DNA from: Ureibacillus aquaedulcis
Lineage (GTDB): Bacteria > Bacillota > Bacilli > Bacillales_A > Planococcaceae
DNA length: 64,000 nt
Assembly: GCF_030418165.1 (NCBI RefSeq)
Contig: NZ_JAUHTQ010000012.1
Coordinates: 1 to 64,000 of the forward strand
Direction of reading: 5' to 3'
Shown: in pieces, positions 8,302 through 16,482 of the stretch
Layout: every line of letters begins with the position of its first letter
Numbering within the stretch: the stretch's first letter is position 1
Position numbers and translations under genes: made by a program
The notes under the pieces: generated by a model
Told to the model about the DNA's origin: nothing
Databases searched by the model: none
Seen by the model: the letters and a program-made list of their open reading frames with translations, nothing else

Positions 8302-9413
8302 GCCGATATTATTACTACTTAATATTTATAAATATGGTGGCGAATATTATTGCTTCAGTCCCTTCTATCCTGTATGAATCCCATAAGGAAGGCTCTGTTT
8401 CCTCCATGATACTGGGCTTAGTTGCCGGGACAATTATTGTAACGATTTATACAAGATTTTTTAATGCTTTCCCTGGGATGACATTACCAGACTTACTTGA
8501 GAAAACCACAGCCAAATGGTTTTACAAGCCATTCGTATTATTTTTGGCTTTTATGTGGTTTTTTGCTGGACTAATCACATTGGCTACATATACATTCCTT
8601 CTTATTCGATATGTTACGCCCGAGATGCCAGTTATTCAAATAAGCTTGTCTATTATACTTTCCGTCATTTTCGGGTGTCTAATGAGAACCGAACGAGTGT
8701 TATATACGATTGAGTTAATATTGTTAGTTACCCTTCCATTAATCTTATTTATCTTTTATAAAACCTATAGCGGCAATAGTTTAGAATGGGACTTTGTAAA
8801 GGAAGCTGCTTTATATGTAAACCAACTACCTGACTTAAATTCTTTTTCTGCAAGTTTCTTCCTATTTCTAGGGGTAGTAAATCTTTTTATGTTTAACCGA
8901 TTCTTTACCAAGAAACAAAGTTTCAACTGGAAACATGTCACAATAATAGCTATTATCTCAACCTTGAATATGTTTACTACTTATTTTATTCCTATCGGCT
9001 ATAACGGTTTTGAGAACATAGATGAACTTGTTTATCCATGGATTTCAACAAGCGACTCGATAAGGATGGAATATTTTATGATTGAACGCGTTCTGTTTGT
9101 TTTTTTATTGTTTTATTTGGGAATCGCCTTCGTAAGTATCATGATTCACTGGCACGTATCAATAGAATTTTTAAAATTTGTTTTCAATTTAGAAAAACTT
9201 AAAATTAAAGGATTCAAATTAGGCAAATTTATACCTATCCCTTTTTTCATAGGTGCATCTCTATTTACTATTGTTAAACTTAATGAATATCAATTGCTTC
9301 GTTTATCAAGTATTTTTTATAACTCGTTAATATTCTTCTTCCCCTCAATGATCTTACTTTTTTTCTTTATTAAAAGGAGCATGAAAAATGCCAAACAAGC
9401 AAAGCAAAACTAA
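8298..9413 (+). CDS. Spore germination receptor subunit B (GerAB family)
   Basis: A 371-residue integral membrane protein with ten hydrophobic segments, of the amino-acid/polyamine permease-like GerAB family; this subunit usually forms the germinant-binding site. Typical pieces are ASVPSILYESHKEGS near the N-terminus, PGMTLPDLLEKTTAKWFYKP and, late, RMEYFMIERVLFVFLLFYLG. It starts at TTG 8298 with GGAGGGG close upstream and overlaps the A gene by 4 nt (TTGA), indicating translational coupling. The C gene begins 26 nt before its end. The specific germinant cannot be read from sequence. Confidence 0.92.
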   Translation: MSRYYYYLIFINMVANIIASVPSILYESHKEGSVSSMILGLVAGTIIVTIYTRFFNAFPGMTLPDLLEKTTAKWFYKPFVLFLAFMWFFAGLITLATYTFLLIRYVTPEMPVIQISLSIILSVIFGCLMRTERVLYTIELILLVTLPLILFIFYKTYSGNSLEWDFVKEAALYVNQLPDLNSFSASFFLFLGVVNLFMFNRFFTKKQSFNWKHVTIIAIISTLNMFTTYFIPIGYNGFENIDELVYPWISTSDSIRMEYFMIERVLFVFLLFYLGIAFVSIMIHWHVSIEFLKFVFNLEKLKIKGFKLGKFIPIPFFIGASLFTIVKLNEYQLLRLSSIFYNSLIFFFPSMILLFFFIKRSMKNAKQAKQN

Positions 9414-10509
9414 ACTATTCATCCTCATACTATTACCAATTATTACCATACTGACAGGTTGCGAATTCAAGGATATTGATAAGAATGTATTTGTTTCGAT
9501 GATTGGCATTGATAAATCAGACGATGAAGATAAACCATACAAAATAACTTTGAAATTATATGTACCGACCAGTTCTTTTAAACAGTCCCCGAAACCTGAA
9601 TACGCTTATATCACTCAAAATGGAGAGACTTTAACCGAGGCAATCCGATTGATGGAGAGCTATTCAGACAAAGAATTAGAGTTTGGCCACTCGAAGCTAA
9701 TCGTCATTGGAGAAGACCTTTTGGCAGAGAAAGCAAATGAGATAATGGATTTTTTGTTGAGAAGACCAGATATCCAAATGATCTCCTGGGTTGCTGTTGG
9801 CAGACCTTCTGCAGAAGAGGTAGTCAAAATGGTACCTCAGGGCGAGAATGCAGCTTATCCAGCTCTATTCAACTACTTTGATGATATTGGTACTGAAAGT
9901 CAATTTATCGTCACTACTTACTTGTTTGATCTGAGAAGAAGATTGAAAGAAGATGGAATCGATCCCGTATTACCGATAATCGAGGTAAAAAAGAAAGAGT
10001 CACACTTTAAAGTAAATAAATCTATGGTATTGGTTGATAAGAAAGAACCATATGAGCTTTCATCGCTATATACACAAACATTTAATATACTATCAATGAA
10101 TGCACCAATTGCTGATCTTATTATTAAGGAAGAAGGCGAATATTTTAATGCAAGAGTTGATTCTATGGAATCAAAATATAGAGTCAATGTAAAAGACAAC
10201 AATAAGATAGAACTTGAAGTAGATGTAAGTTTAATCGGATATATATCAGAATCTAAAAACCCTTTAAAAACTCAGGATCTTGCCTACTATAGCAAATTGA
10301 TGGAAAAAGAGGCAAAGGAGAAGTTTACCGAGTTTTTCGAAGAAATGATCCATATAGGATATGACCCAATTGGGTTTGGACTAGATTATAAGTCACGCAC
10401 TTTGCATAATCGACGTATGAGTAGTGAGGAATGGGAAGAGGCATACAAAAATGCGGGAATTAACATGACAATTAATGCTGAATTAAAGAGTACGGGATCA
10501 ATTAAGTGA
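9388..10509 (+). CDS. Spore germination receptor lipoprotein C (Ger(x)C family)
   Basis: The lipoprotein subunit of the receptor, anchored on the outer face of the inner spore membrane. A type II signal peptide ends in LTGC, with Cys25 as the lipidation site. The Ger(x)C pattern follows: KDIDKNVFVSMIGIDKSDDE, LTEAIRLMESYSDKELEFGHSKLIVIGEDL and RRPDIQMISWVAVG. The C-terminal domain (from about residue 205) has the late helix EKEAKEKFTEFFEEM and GYDPIGFG. It starts inside the B gene with AAAAGGAG upstream. The operon ends at the terminator at 10547. Confidence 0.93.
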   Translation: MPNKQSKTKLFILILLPIITILTGCEFKDIDKNVFVSMIGIDKSDDEDKPYKITLKLYVPTSSFKQSPKPEYAYITQNGETLTEAIRLMESYSDKELEFGHSKLIVIGEDLLAEKANEIMDFLLRRPDIQMISWVAVGRPSAEEVVKMVPQGENAAYPALFNYFDDIGTESQFIVTTYLFDLRRRLKEDGIDPVLPIIEVKKKESHFKVNKSMVLVDKKEPYELSSLYTQTFNILSMNAPIADLIIKEEGEYFNARVDSMESKYRVNVKDNNKIELEVDVSLIGYISESKNPLKTQDLAYYSKLMEKEAKEKFTEFFEEMIHIGYDPIGFGLDYKSRTLHNRRMSSEEWEEAYKNAGINMTINAELKSTGSIK

Positions 10510-10546
10510 TGAACTTAATCTAGTCAAGATTTTAGTGGACATTTTA

Positions 10547-10577
10547 AACGCTTGGATTTGTTTCCAAGCGGTTTTTA
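10547..10577 (+). terminator. Terminator of germination operon
   Basis: AACGCTTGGA pairs with TCCAAGCGGTT around a short loop, followed by TTTTT. Confidence 0.75.
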
Positions 10578-10635
10578 ATTTGACTTTAATCATTATTAAT
10601 TCAACATTTTAAACAATCTGTCCCTTTTGTTAATT

Positions 10636-10663
10636 AGAAAAATCCTGCGCCTTCGCACAGGAT
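10636..10663 (-). terminator. Terminator of DinB-like gene
   Basis: ATCCTGCGC-CTTC-GCACAGGAT is a compact hairpin with one mismatch. On the minus strand it is followed by TTTTTC, downstream of the gene ending at 10705. Confidence 0.6.
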
Positions 10664-10704
10664 CAGTTTATTAATCGAATTCATCGGATTCGATTGAAAA
10701 CAAA

Positions 10705-11244
10705 TCATTTTTTCTCATGTTTTTTCTGCATGGATTCCAAGTATTCTTGTGATTGCCCTTTTGCGATGCTCAGGGTTTTCCAATCCTTATCTTTTACTTG
10801 CTTACCTGCATACACGATTTGCCCTACATGGTAGGCGTAATGAGCCATCTGTCTTTCAATCGCATCAATTACCGTGTGTCTTTCACTGCGAATATATATA
10901 GTTTTTAATAGATCCTGTTCCACTAGAACTCGTAATGTGTCAAAAAGTGTTTGCCAGCCTTTTTCCCAAACATCAATCATTTCCTGCTTGGACGAGATTG
11001 TATTCTCAAATTCCTGATCGCGATTTCTATCGGGCTTTTCCCCATCCGAAGTCAAAAAGTCGCTCCACCTGGAAATCATATTTCCACTCATGTGCTTTAC
11101 GATTACGGCAACACTATTTGACTCGTGATTATAAGTCCAATGAATTTCCTCTTCCGTTAATTGGTTTATGGTCTTGTCTCCAAGGTCTTTCACACTGTTA
11201 AACCTTTCCTGCACCACTCTTAGGTACTCATTTCCAAAACTCAT
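10705..11244 (-). CDS. DinB-superfamily protein, DUF1572 type
   Basis: A 179-residue four-helix protein of the DinB/YfiT-like superfamily, DUF1572 branch. Candidate metal ligands are His in VIVKHMSGNM (near residue 50) and the pair in HYAYHVGQIVY (near 135-139), the usual three-histidine pattern of this fold. Members are metal-dependent enzymes or bacillithiol-linked transferases; no reaction can be assigned here. A GGGGGGAT site precedes ATG 11244. It is monocistronic. Confidence 0.85.
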   Translation of the reverse strand: MSFGNEYLRVVQERFNSVKDLGDKTINQLTEEEIHWTYNHESNSVAVIVKHMSGNMISRWSDFLTSDGEKPDRNRDQEFENTISSKQEMIDVWEKGWQTLFDTLRVLVEQDLLKTIYIRSERHTVIDAIERQMAHYAYHVGQIVYAGKQVKDKDWKTLSIAKGQSQEYLESMQKKHEKK

Positions 11245-11348
11245 TCGTATCCCCCCGTTATTTATTAATCGTGTTTCGGTAAGTCATGCCCTCAAATTAA
11301 CTGATTGTTTTCAAAAGAAATACCCTCTACCTTAAAAGAGAGATTTTA

Positions 11349-12134
11349 TTATATTTTTGATAGAAATTTATGAACTGTTTCATTAAAAACATGGGGTTGA
11401 CAGAGGTTACTCGGGTCAAACGAATCTTTAATCACACAAAACTCTGATTGTTTTATATGTCTTGCAACTTGCTTCATCATCTGAACCCCTAATTTCGTAT
11501 GATCCCCTACCAGACATAGACTCGGAACTTCTAAACTATTTAACTGTCTATTAAATTTTAAATGATTTATTGCTTTTCTTTGAATTGTGGCTTCATGCTT
11601 TCTCAAGTTCAATAAAACACGTTCCATCTCTTCACTGGCCAATTTCCATCTTTTATAAGAGGCTTTTGTTAACCGGGCAAGCCACTTTTTCGGGATATGA
11701 AGGATCCACGTTTGTTTCGCCCCCATCACGCCGAATAATTTTTGAACGGAATCAATGGACGTATCACAATAACTATCTACTATTACTAGAGCCTTAACAA
11801 TTTCGGGATACGTAATGGCTAATTTCTGGATGACCACACCGCCATATGAAACGCCAACAAAGATGGCCTCTTCAATTTTCAAGAAGTTTAGTATTTCCTT
11901 TATATCATTGATTTGCACTCCCAAAACACGTTCAAATTCACAGTCCAGTCTACCAGAATTTCCATTCCCTCTTAAATCGATCAGGATTACTTCGAAAAAG
12001 TTTTTAAAATATTCTACTTGTGGTTTATACATCGTGGAAGATGCGCCTAATCCATGGATAAAAACTAGAGGTGTCCCTTTACCTTGGGATTCATAATAGA
12101 TATTAGTACCGTCCTTGGTTCTTAAATAGGGCAT
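11349..12134 (-). CDS. Alpha/beta hydrolase
   Basis: A 261-residue cytoplasmic hydrolase of the alpha/beta fold. The oxyanion region FIHGLGAS is at about 25-32, the nucleophile elbow GVSYGG near 95 (Ser97 region), the acid in LVGDHTKLG near 215 and the histidine in QPHVFNE near 248. This is a complete Ser-Asp-His set for an esterase, lipase or related enzyme. The substrate is unknown. The N-terminal MPYLRTKDGTNIYYESQGKG is standard for the family. GGAAGGGGG precedes ATG 12134. It stands alone, with no operon partner. Confidence 0.85.
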   Translation of the reverse strand: MPYLRTKDGTNIYYESQGKGTPLVFIHGLGASSTMYKPQVEYFKNFFEVILIDLRGNGNSGRLDCEFERVLGVQINDIKEILNFLKIEEAIFVGVSYGGVVIQKLAITYPEIVKALVIVDSYCDTSIDSVQKLFGVMGAKQTWILHIPKKWLARLTKASYKRWKLASEEMERVLLNLRKHEATIQRKAINHLKFNRQLNSLEVPSLCLVGDHTKLGVQMMKQVARHIKQSEFCVIKDSFDPSNLCQPHVFNETVHKFLSKI

Positions 12135-12220
12135 ATCTCTCCCCCTTCCAAACTATTTATTAATTACGATCGATAGACTAGTTTGCTTTAGCTGTTCAAA
12201 AAGCTAGTGGTGCAATCCAT

Positions 12221-12254
12221 AAAAAAGAGCGCAATTCCTATCCTAGAATTGCAC
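12221..12254 (-). terminator. Terminator of DUF606 transporter gene
   Basis: GCGCAATTCC and TAGAATTGCACC pair around a short loop; the minus strand then reads TCTTTTTT. A wider inverted repeat TGGTGCAAT/ATTGCACCA (12208-12254) encloses it. Confidence 0.65.
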
Positions 12255-12302
12255 CATTTAACAGACAAAAACTATTTCATTCCATGTGAAGATTTTTCAC
12301 TG

Positions 12303-12740
12303 CTATTTTTTAGTATACAAAAACAAAGCGAATAGCATTAAAATGATGGCAATCAATTTTTTTGAATCGACCGGATGGCTCGTTCCGCCAAATAAACCAA
12401 AGTGGTCAATGATTGCGCCAAGCAGAATTTGCCCGACAATGACAGACATTAGAGCAGTGGAGACGCCGATTTTGGGAACGGCAATTACCTGAACAACCAC
12501 AAAAAACGCCCCCAGCAAACCACCCACCAATTGCCATTTAGGTACGGTTGATATGGCTGAAATTTCCCCTTTGCCAAAAAATAATAAAATGAATAATAAA
12601 GCCAGTGTGCCCACCGCAAAGCTAATAAAAGAACCCTCGATGACACCGACTTTCTTTCCTAAACCTCCATTAATTTGGCTTTGGACAGCGAGTGCCATCC
12701 CACCGACCATCGCAAGTAATGGAAAAATAAGTTTTAGCAT
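12303..12740 (-). CDS. DMT-superfamily DUF606 (YdcZ-like) small membrane transporter
   Basis: A 145-residue protein with five hydrophobic segments, a half-size member of the drug/metabolite transporter superfamily (DUF606/YdcZ type). Family features are GGMALAVQSQINGGLGKKVG near the N-terminus, PKWQLVGGLLGAFFV in the middle and GQILLGAIIDHFGLFG before the last segment. Such half-transporters usually work as pairs, but this gene is single. Two paralogues lie 1.1-2 kb away on the other strand (13818 and 14260), making three copies within 2.5 kb. The substrate is unknown. Confidence 0.85.
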   Translation of the reverse strand: MLKLIFPLLAMVGGMALAVQSQINGGLGKKVGVIEGSFISFAVGTLALLFILLFFGKGEISAISTVPKWQLVGGLLGAFFVVVQVIAVPKIGVSTALMSVIVGQILLGAIIDHFGLFGGTSHPVDSKKLIAIILMLFALFLYTKK

Positions 12741-12852
12741 AATCTGAATCTCCCGAATTTCAATATTTCTTATATTACTAAAGGATGATAGTAATACCTA
12801 TAATGGATTTTTATTATAATATACTTTTTACGTTTTATCTGACTGTAGACTT

Positions 12853-13224
12853 TCAGTTATTCGGTATAAAACTGCTATGCCCCGAGATTACTTTTAATCC
12901 ATTCTTCTGTTTTTGCCAAACTCTTGTATAATACATTTCATCCTCTCTTTGTTGCCCAGCAACCATGGCCTGTACCCTGGCGTGTGTTATTGCTACTGCA
13001 CCATTCTCCAGCGGAATAATCTTTTGATTTAAAAATTCAATTTCCGTGATATTCACGATTCCTGACCGATGCGAATTAATGTCGTCTTCCTTGTTTACAA
13101 TTTGGCCAAAAGGACTAACAAATATGAGGTTATCGCTGATAAGTTTATCAAGACTTTCGACATCCCCCTTCACCATGGCGTTACGCAGCTTTTCTTCATA
13201 TTCATAAATAACCTTCTCTTCCAT
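12853..13224 (-). CDS. NTF2-like (SnoaL/DUF4440-type) protein
   Basis: A 123-residue cone-shaped alpha+beta domain of the NTF2-like superfamily. The N-terminal helix EEKLRNAMVKGDVESLDKLIS and the following DNLIFVSPFGQIVNKED are typical of DUF4440-type members, with the late strand pair VRVQAMVAGQQREDEMYYTRVW-like and LKVISGHSSF. Many are stress-associated or unassigned. AGGAGGCATC precedes ATG 13224. One of two copies of a 39-bp dispersed repeat (13268-13306) lies in its upstream region. Confidence 0.8.
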   Translation of the reverse strand: MEEKVIYEYEEKLRNAMVKGDVESLDKLISDNLIFVSPFGQIVNKEDDINSHRSGIVNITEIEFLNQKIIPLENGAVAITHARVQAMVAGQQREDEMYYTRVWQKQKNGLKVISGHSSFIPNN

Positions 13225-13267
13225 CTTGATGCCTCCTAGTTACTCCCTAATAGAATCTCTCCTAAAT

Positions 13268-13306
13268 AATTCGATTCATTAAATAAAAACCCTTCTTGGG
13301 TAAAAG
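13268..13306. repeat. 39-bp dispersed repeat, copy 1
   Basis: A block beginning AATTCGATTCATTAAATAAA and continuing to GGTAAAAG recurs at 16483-16521 with four substitutions. Both copies sit just upstream of minus-strand genes (NTF2-like protein and a GNAT acetyltransferase), facing the same way. This copy contains ACCC-TTCTT-GGGT, a short hairpin that copy 2 lacks. Confidence 0.55.
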
Positions 13307-13385
13307 CCAAAACGATAAGAAGTCATTTGATATGAACTTATCCTTCATCCTTCCCCAAAGGATGATCTATTTTTCCCCCTTCAAC

Positions 13386-13415
13386 TTGACATATCGAAAA
13401 ATCTAGATATACAAT
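13386..13415 (+). promoter_or_regulatory. Promoter and putative ArsR operator of 13423 gene
   Basis: TTGACA (13386-13391) and TACAAT (13410-13415) form a sigma-A promoter with an 18-bp spacer. Inside the spacer ATATCGA-N6-TAGATAT (13391-13410) is a near-perfect inverted repeat. The same repeat with the same 6-bp spacer is found at 13767-13790. The start codon lies only 7 nt after the -10 box and has no ribosome site, so the mRNA is probably leaderless. Confidence 0.65.
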
Positions 13416-13422
13416 TACACAC

Positions 13423-13737
13423 ATGGAACCTATTGATGTATTCAAAGCGTTATCAAACGAAACAAGACTCAATATCCTGGAGTGGTTAAAGGAACCCGAG
13501 AAGCATTTTCCTAAACAAGGCGCTCACCTACCGAAGGAGGTAAGTTATAAGGGCGGAGTTTGTGTTGGGGATATTCAAGAAAAAGCCAAAGTTTCTCAAT
13601 CCACGGTTTCCAGCTACTTAAATATGATGCAAAAAGCCGGTCTACTTGAATCGGTTCGCCATGGACAATGGACTTACTACAGACGAAATGAAGAATTCAT
13701 TCAACAGTTAGCCCAATATTTTAAAACAGATATCTAA
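13423..13737 (+). CDS. ArsR-family winged-helix repressor
   Basis: A 104-residue winged-helix regulator. The N-terminal FKALSNETRLNILEWLK is the standard ArsR opening, with the recognition helix in KVSQSTVSSYLNMMQKAGLL and the wing in SVRHGQWTYYRRNEE. It has an insert GAHLPKEVSYKGGVCVGD and a single cysteine (in GGVCVGD), so there is no classical metal-binding CxC pair and the inducer is unknown. It precedes two DUF606 transporter genes, and a matched inverted repeat occurs at its own promoter and at theirs. Autoregulation and control of the transporters are therefore inferred. Translation probably begins on a leaderless mRNA. Confidence 0.88.
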   Translation: MEPIDVFKALSNETRLNILEWLKEPEKHFPKQGAHLPKEVSYKGGVCVGDIQEKAKVSQSTVSSYLNMMQKAGLLESVRHGQWTYYRRNEEFIQQLAQYFKTDI

Positions 13738-13766
13738 GGAATATTGATTTCTGTTTTTTTACCCAC

Positions 13767-13793
13767 ATATATCTATATTTCTAGATATATAAT
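13767..13793 (+). promoter_or_regulatory. Putative ArsR operator and -10 box of transporter pair
   Basis: ATATATCTA (13767-13775) and TAGATATAT (13782-13790) are a perfect 9-bp inverted repeat with a 6-bp spacer, overlapping a TATAAT at 13788-13793. Relative positions of operator and -10 are identical to those at 13391-13415. The -35 is weak, so a second factor or low basal expression is possible. Confidence 0.6.
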
Positions 13794-13817
13794 TATTTGA
13801 AAAAGGAGAACTAATCG

Positions 13818-14246
13818 ATGCGTTTACTATCATATCTATTAGCCCTTATGGCTGGGGCGGCACTCAGCTTTGAAGGTGCAATCTATGCAGAACTCGGAAA
13901 ATCAATCGGACAAATTGAAACAAGCTTTTATAACTTCTTTATGGGTTCGATTATCCTGGGGCTGTTGTGGCTCTTTTTTGGAAAAGGAAAGCTTTCTTAT
14001 GCATTGGAAGCACCGAAGTGGTCACTACTTGGAGGTGTGTTGGGTGTGGTTTATCTAACCTCCATCGTAATAAGTGTCCCATTCGTTGGTGTCGGCATCA
14101 CAATGGTTGCCGTCATTATCGGTCAGTTGGTCATGAGTATGGTGATCGAACATTTCGGATGGCTGGGCAGCAAGAAAACGAAGATAAATAAAGATAAAAT
14201 CTTTGCGGTACTTTCAATGATTATTGCACTTGTATTAATAAATTAG
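13818..14246 (+). CDS. DUF606 (YdcZ-like) half-transporter, first of pair
   Basis: A 142-residue, five-segment membrane protein of the DMT superfamily. Shared features with its relatives are ALSFEGAIYAELGKSIG at the N-terminus, PKWSLLGGVLGVVYLTSI and GQLVMSMVIEHFGWLG. AAAGGAGAA precedes ATG 13818. The partner gene starts 13 nt after its stop, the normal arrangement for DUF606 proteins that act as heteromers. Expression is probably controlled by the upstream ArsR regulator. The substrate is unknown. Confidence 0.85.
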   Translation: MRLLSYLLALMAGAALSFEGAIYAELGKSIGQIETSFYNFFMGSIILGLLWLFFGKGKLSYALEAPKWSLLGGVLGVVYLTSIVISVPFVGVGITMVAVIIGQLVMSMVIEHFGWLGSKKTKINKDKIFAVLSMIIALVLIN

Positions 14247-14259
14247 GAGGATTGGATTT

Positions 14260-14724
14260 ATGGGGTTATTCATGATTTTATTCACATTGATTGGCGGGAT
14301 CACATTAAGCGCTCAATCATCCATTAATGGTACATTAAGTCGAAAAGCCGGAACAATTGAGACGACATTTTTAACCTTTCTCACTGGAACATTGTTTCTT
14401 ACAATTTTCATACTATTTTTTGGCAACGGCAATGTTCTTGGACTTTTGGACGCACCAAAATGGCAACTAAGTGCAGCATTCTTGGGCACAATGTATCTAC
14501 TGCTGACGGTCATGGCTGTTCCGAGAATCGGGGTTATCGCGACGAATATTGCCGGAATTGCCGGGCAACTTGTGATTGGTGTGGTGATCGATCATTTTGG
14601 ATGGTTCAATAGCTTAGTGATAGAATTGGATATGAAACGGGTCTTCGCTTTGCTATTTATGGTCCTTTCACTTTATTTTATATATAGAGGGAATAAACGC
14701 ACAAGCGAGGAGTCAGCTGCTTAA
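14260..14724 (+). CDS. DUF606 (YdcZ-like) half-transporter, second of pair
   Basis: A 154-residue paralogue of the preceding protein with the same five-segment layout: GGITLSAQSSINGTLSRKAG, PKWQLSAAFLGTMYLLLTV and GQLVIGVVIDHFGWFN. It has a short charged C-terminal tail (GNKRTSEESAA). AGGAGGATT precedes ATG 14260. It closely resembles the solitary copy at 12303, which suggests local duplication. Together with the 13818 product it likely forms one dimeric exporter. Confidence 0.85.
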   Translation: MGLFMILFTLIGGITLSAQSSINGTLSRKAGTIETTFLTFLTGTLFLTIFILFFGNGNVLGLLDAPKWQLSAAFLGTMYLLLTVMAVPRIGVIATNIAGIAGQLVIGVVIDHFGWFNSLVIELDMKRVFALLFMVLSLYFIYRGNKRTSEESAA

Positions 14725-14795
14725 ATCATTCAGAAATGCTGATTCGTGGTGAAAAAGTTGGAAGATTATTTATTTAGTTATTTGTTGAATAATAC

Positions 14796-14836
14796 TTTAG
14801 GGTCGACTCTCATGCATGAGAATTTGAATCCCTAAA
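14796..14836. promoter_or_regulatory. Nested inverted repeat upstream of namA
   Basis: TTTAGGG (14796-14802) pairs with CCCTAAA (14830-14836) and encloses the 12-bp palindrome CTCATGCATGAG (14809-14820). No T run follows, so a terminator is unlikely. Its place directly before the ribosome site of the dehydrogenase suggests an operator or an mRNA leader structure. Confidence 0.4.
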
Positions 14837-14855
14837 AAATAAAGGAGTTTTGATG

Positions 14856-15878
14856 ATGAAACATTTATTTAGTCCCTTTGAATTTAAAGGGTTGGAAGTA
14901 AAAAACCGTGTGGTGATGCCTCCAATGTGCCAATATTCAGTGGAAAAGAAGGATGGCGTAGCAAACGATTGGCATTATCTGCATTATTTAAGCCGAGCGA
15001 TAGGTGGAGCCGGTTTTATCATAATTGAAATGACCGATGTTGAGCCGGATGGCCGTATCACTGACTTTGACCTGGGCTTATGGTCGGACGAACAAGTCCC
15101 TGCTTTGGCAAGAATTGTTGAAGCCTGCCACAAATACGGAGCAAAAGTGGGTATTCAAATTGCACACGCAGGACGTAAAGCTGAAGATGCTGCTGTGCCG
15201 GTTGCACCTTCCGCTATTGCATTTGATGAAAATTCCAAAACACCGAGAGCCCTTTCTACAGACGAAGTGAAGGAAATGGTCGAAAAGTTCCGCAAGGCGG
15301 TACAACGTGCGGTTCAGGCAGGAGTAGATGCAATTGAGATTCACGGTGCTCACGGCTATTTAATTCACCAATTCCACTCCCCTTTAACAAATAAACGGGA
15401 AGATGAGTATGGCAAGAATCTAACGCTGTTTGGCAGAGAAGTAATACAAGCCGCTAAAGGTGCAATGCCCGCGGATATGCCGTTGATTATGCGCATCTCT
15501 GCTCAGGAGTATGTAGAAGGTGGATACGGCATCAAGGAAAGTATCGAAATGGCTAAAGATTATCAGCAGGCTGGAGTCGATATCTTCCACATTTCATCGG
15601 GTGGAGAAGGACAAATCACTGCAGCGGGAAGACCGGGTACACATGCTGCCTATCAGGTGCCGCTTGCCCGGGATATTAAGAATGCCCTTGACGTGCCGGT
15701 GATTGCGGTTGGACGATTGGACGATCCGATTCTAGCAAACGCCGTTATCGGGAATGAAGATGCCGATCTTGTCGCTGTCGGAAGAGGCATGTTAAGAAAC
15801 CCGCATTGGGCATTGGAAGCAGCAACCATTCTTAAAAAAGAGACGCAGATACCCGAGCAATATGTAAGAGGATTTTGA
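14856..15878 (+). CDS. namA: NADPH dehydrogenase NamA (old yellow enzyme, YqjM type)
   Basis: An FMN-dependent ene-reductase of about 340 residues that uses NADPH to reduce activated C=C bonds in electrophiles such as enones and nitro compounds. YqjM hallmarks are present: PPMCQYS with the redox-tuning Cys25 and Tyr27, then IHGAHGYL with substrate-binding His163, His166 and Tyr168. FMN phosphate is held by the late AVGRLDDP and AVGRGMLRNP loops. Of three possible starts I choose ATG 14856, eight bases after AAAGGAG. It is monocistronic, with a terminator at 15893. In Bacillus the homologue responds to oxidative and electrophile stress; the palindrome upstream may serve that role. Confidence 0.95.
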   Translation: MKHLFSPFEFKGLEVKNRVVMPPMCQYSVEKKDGVANDWHYLHYLSRAIGGAGFIIIEMTDVEPDGRITDFDLGLWSDEQVPALARIVEACHKYGAKVGIQIAHAGRKAEDAAVPVAPSAIAFDENSKTPRALSTDEVKEMVEKFRKAVQRAVQAGVDAIEIHGAHGYLIHQFHSPLTNKREDEYGKNLTLFGREVIQAAKGAMPADMPLIMRISAQEYVEGGYGIKESIEMAKDYQQAGVDIFHISSGGEGQITAAGRPGTHAAYQVPLARDIKNALDVPVIAVGRLDDPILANAVIGNEDADLVAVGRGMLRNPHWALEAATILKKETQIPEQYVRGF

Positions 15879-15892
15879 TAAATAGTCACTTT

Positions 15893-15932
15893 AAGGCAAT
15901 CTTCATTTAATGAGGATTGCCTTTTGTTGTTT
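15893..15932 (+). terminator. Terminator of namA
   Basis: AAGGCAATC (15893-15901) pairs perfectly with GATTGCCTT (15915-15923), followed by TTGTTGTTTTT. Confidence 0.8.
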
Positions 15933-15947
15933 TTATTCGGCACAGCG

Positions 15948-16454
15948 TTACTTCAGAAACAGCACCATCAAATCTTCATCAAAGTACTGGTCTCCCTCTT
16001 TTAGCCCCCTTGGTTCGACGCCGTAAGTTTCGAATCCTAAAGACATGTAGAGCTTTTTGGCCGATGCGTTCTTCGTGACAACTTGCAGATGAATCTGCTC
16101 GACCCCGTCAAATTCCTTTGCACGGGTGATGACTTCAACCAATAGCTTCTTACCGACACCTTGACCGCGCACTTCAGGAGCCACGTACATCCCATAAATA
16201 TCTCCCTTATGCCTCGATTTCCGGTCCGTAGCTCGCATAAACCGAACCACCCCAACCAACGAACCGTCCTCTTGAAACGCCCCGAGCACATAACGATCCT
16301 CCGCTTGGCGAATCCGTTCCTGGATTACCTCGATTGTAAAGTGAACTTCCCTTTCATAGGTAGATCCAAAGCTTTCCGCATCTGTTTGCAACGCTCTTAA
16401 TCTCAGTGCCTGGTAATCTTGTGCATCTGTTTCGTTTAATACGCGTATGTTCAT
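15948..16454 (-). CDS. GNAT-family N-acetyltransferase
   Basis: A 168-residue acetyl-CoA-dependent transferase. Motif A is clear in YGMYVAPEVRGQGVGKKLL (acetyl-CoA pyrophosphate loop RGQGVG, near residues 103-108). Motif B follows in HLQVVTKNASAKKLYMSLGF. The N-terminus INIRVLNETDA-like and ALQTDAESFGSTYERE match members acting on small molecules or protein N-termini; the substrate is unknown. The start at 16454 follows a purine-rich AGGGGAAAGGGGGG site; a frame ten residues longer is also open. Copy 2 of the dispersed 39-bp repeat lies upstream. Confidence 0.85.
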   Translation of the reverse strand: MNIRVLNETDAQDYQALRLRALQTDAESFGSTYEREVHFTIEVIQERIRQAEDRYVLGAFQEDGSLVGVVRFMRATDRKSRHKGDIYGMYVAPEVRGQGVGKKLLVEVITRAKEFDGVEQIHLQVVTKNASAKKLYMSLGFETYGVEPRGLKEGDQYFDEDLMVLFLK

Positions 16455-16482
16455 GATGGCCCCCCTTTCCCCTCTCTCTAAC

